Shown here: positions 35,052 to 36,201 of the stretch, one piece after another
Layout of the letters: each line of letters begins with the position of its first letter
How positions within the stretch are numbered: the first letter of the stretch is position 1
Assembly (NCBI GenBank): GCA_015056315.1
Contig: SVGN01000026.1
Coordinates: forward strand, 1-36,201
DNA: 36,201 nucleotides
Source: Clostridiales bacterium
Lineage (GTDB): Bacteria > Bacillota > Clostridia > Christensenellales > Aristaeellaceae
Reading direction: 5' to 3'
Program-made: the position numbers and the translations under genes
Notes under the pieces: generated by a model
Database searches by the model: none
What the model was told of the DNA's origin: nothing
Seen by the model: only the letters and a program-made list of their open reading frames with translations

Positions 35052-36201
35052 GCGTTAGCAGCTCCTTCCTTGGCAGCCTTGGGCGGCTTGGTGTATCCGA
35101 AGGGCTTACGTGCGGTGTAGCGATCGATCAGCGGCGTAAGCACATTCATGAACAGGATGGCGAAGGAGCAGCCTTCCGGGTAACCCGCATTGAAGAAACG
35201 GATCACGTACAGCACCAGAGCACAGCCAACGCCCATGATCACTCTGCCCCACTTGGTGATGGGAGAGGTAACATAGTCGGTAGCCATGAAGAATGCGCCA
35301 AGGATCAAACCGCCGCTGAGCAGCTGGTACAGTGCATTCTGGGAGCCGCTTTCCGGAGAATAGATAACGCCGGTATGGATCCAGAACAGGATAAAAGCGG
35401 TAACGATGAAGCTGACGGGGATGCGCCAATCGATCACGCGGCGGAAGATCAGGTACAGACCGCCGAGCAGCAGGGTGATCTTGCAGGTCTCGCCCAGCAT
35501 GCCGGGAATGTTGCCGCTGAACAGATCCCACAGGGAATAGTCACCGGGCTGAACAGATGCGCTCAAGGGAGTGGCAACGGAAGTAGCTTCAACAGAATTA
35601 GCAGTGGCAGCGCCGGTTGCTTCGGCAGTGGCCTCGGTAGATGCGGCAGTTGCGGCCGCAGTAGCCTCAGCAGTGGCTTCGGTTGCAGGGGCGGCAGCGG
35701 TCTCGCCGGTGGCAGCACCGGTAGCCTCGGTAGTGGCTTCGGTTGCAGGAGCAGCGGCGGCCTCACCGGTTGCGGCTCCGGTAGCCTCGGTAGTGGCTTC
35801 GGTTGCAGGAGCGGCAGCGGTCTCGCCGGTGGCAGCACCGGTAGCCTCGGTAGTGGCTTCGGTTGCAGGTGCGGCAGCTGTCTCGCCGGTGGCAGCACCG
35901 GTAGCCTCGGTAGTGGCTTCGGTTGCAGGAGCAGCAGCGGTCTCGCCGGTGGCAGCACCGGTAGCCTCGGTAGTGGCTTCGGTTGCAGGAGCAGCAGCGG
36001 TCTTGCCGGTGGCAGCACCGGTAGCCTCGGTAGTGGCTTCGGTGGCAGGAGCAGCAGCGGTCTTGCCGGTGGCAGCACCGGTAGCCTCGGTAGTGGCTTC
36101 GGTGGCAGGTGCGGCGGTAGCATCACCGGTGGTAGCGGCGGCCTCGCCGGTTGCGGCTCCGGTAGCCTCGGTAGTGGCTTCGGTGGCAGGTGCGGCGGTA
36201 G
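35048..36201 (-). CDS. rnfD: Rnf complex subunit D, C-terminal part with a large repeat insertion (partial, N-terminus beyond the window)
   Basis: Membrane subunit of the Rnf pump that carries covalent FMN. The last ~180 residues are RnfD-like: A-T-P-L, then L-W-D-L-F-S-G-N-I-P-G near the loop, several helices, and D-Y-V-T-S-P near the C-terminus. The minus-strand frame has no stop from 35048 to the window end (383 codons). Upstream of E-A-T-S-V-A-T-P-L (35564-35590), which aligns with the family FMN motif D-A-x-[ST]-G-A-T-P-L, the frame reads through a 20-residue repeat rich in Ala, Thr, Glu, Gly and Pro. The expected FMN threonine is coded at 35570-35572. A start at the TTG at 35566 would cut this motif, so it is not believed. 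The 4-bp overlap with rnfE supports the operon. The repeat lies in what should be an external loop. Confidence 0.85.
   Translation of the reverse strand, partial: TAAPATEATTEATGAATGEAAATTGDATAAPATEATTEATGAATGKTAAAPATEATTEATGAATGKTAAAPATEATTEATGAATGETAAAPATEATTEATGAATGETAAAPATEATTEATGAATGETAAAPATEATTEATGAATGEAAAAPATEATTEATGAATGETAAAPATEATAEATAAATAASTEATAEATGAATANSVEATSVATPLSASVQPGDYSLWDLFSGNIPGMLGETCKITLLLGGLYLIFRRVIDWRIPVSFIVTAFILFWIHTGVIYSPESGSQNALYQLLSGGLILGAFFMATDYVTSPITKWGRVIMGVGCALVLYVIRFFNAGYPEGCSFAILFMNVLTPLIDRYTARKPFGYTKPPKAAKEGAANA
35642..36201 (-). repeat. Tandem array of 60-bp repeats inside rnfD
   Basis: About nine units with a period of 60 bp: a diverged unit nearest the FMN motif (35642-35701), seven close copies from 35702 to 36121, a 21-bp partial unit at 36122-36142, and another unit running off the edge. 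In the rnfD frame a typical unit reads TAAAPATEATTEATGAATGE. Most differences are synonymous or Ala/Thr swaps; two units carry Lys in place of the last Glu. Because 60 is divisible by three, gain or loss of a unit keeps the frame. Confidence 0.92.

Noticed and set aside
35563..36126. Minus-strand frame rich in Pro/Leu (187 residues) over the repeat array
   Set aside because: It is a shifted reading of the 60-bp repeats. The frame that joins the RnfD C-terminal domain gives the Ala/Thr/Glu reading, and the Pro/Leu frame has no ribosome binding site.
35642..36201. CRISPR-like or satellite array
   Set aside because: The whole 60-bp unit is conserved, with no alternation of short repeats and unique spacers, and the array is in frame with rnfD.

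Overview
The window looks like chromosomal DNA of an anaerobic member of the Clostridia with medium-high G+C. Supporting signs are a T-box leader before ileS, a Gram-positive type SOS box beside lexA, a BlaI/M56 regulatory pair, a clostridial-style Rnf complex with a multi-cluster RnfB, and a BspA-like leucine-rich repeat protein. Genus cannot be read from the sequence; a Christensenellales-like lineage is only a guess. There are no rRNA or tRNA genes, no insertion sequences and no CRISPR array.

Layout. (1) 258-3073 (+): potassium uptake pair trkA-trkH. (2) 3142-7096 (-): a monosaccharide ABC importer (binding protein, double ATPase, permease) with a hairpin between binding protein and ATPase. 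(3) 7362-13615 (+): a T-box leader and ileS, followed by a run of RNA-related enzymes (RlmI-like methyltransferase, RluA-type pseudouridine synthase, tgt). (4) 13644-18270 (+): mtnA, a large exported BspA-like LRR protein and a serine hydrolase of the beta-lactamase/esterase fold. (5) 18326-22474 (-): a BlaI-type repressor, an M56 membrane protease with an unusual external domain, and an exported SH3 protein, preceded by an array of operator-like sites. (6) 22754-27334 (+): an XRE-cupin regulator with its own promoter and palindrome, then the potABCD polyamine importer. (7) 27442-31113 (-): psuG, psuK, lexA and a tyrosine recombinase; the order of transcription is recombinase, lexA, psuK, psuG. 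(8) 31354-32702 (-): proC-rnhA. (9) 32767-36201 (-): the Rnf operon, transcribed rnfD-rnfE-rnfA-rnfB, with rnfD running off the right edge.

The most striking element is at the right edge. The reading frame of rnfD stays open through a tandem array of 60-bp repeats (about 35642-36201). It encodes an Ala/Thr/Glu/Gly/Pro low-complexity tract of at least 185 residues, placed just before the segment E-A-T-S-V-A-T-P-L, which aligns with the covalent-FMN motif of RnfD. A start-codon-driven gene caller would begin the gene at a TTG that is really the Leu of that motif and would lose both the FMN threonine and the repeats. rnfG is also missing from its usual place between rnfD and rnfE.

Secondary points of interest are the BlaI-M56-SH3 module with four ACA-N2/3-TGT sites in two pairs each spaced 21 bp, the lexA-psuK-psuG arrangement, and a large imperfect palindrome at the start of the recombinase transcript.
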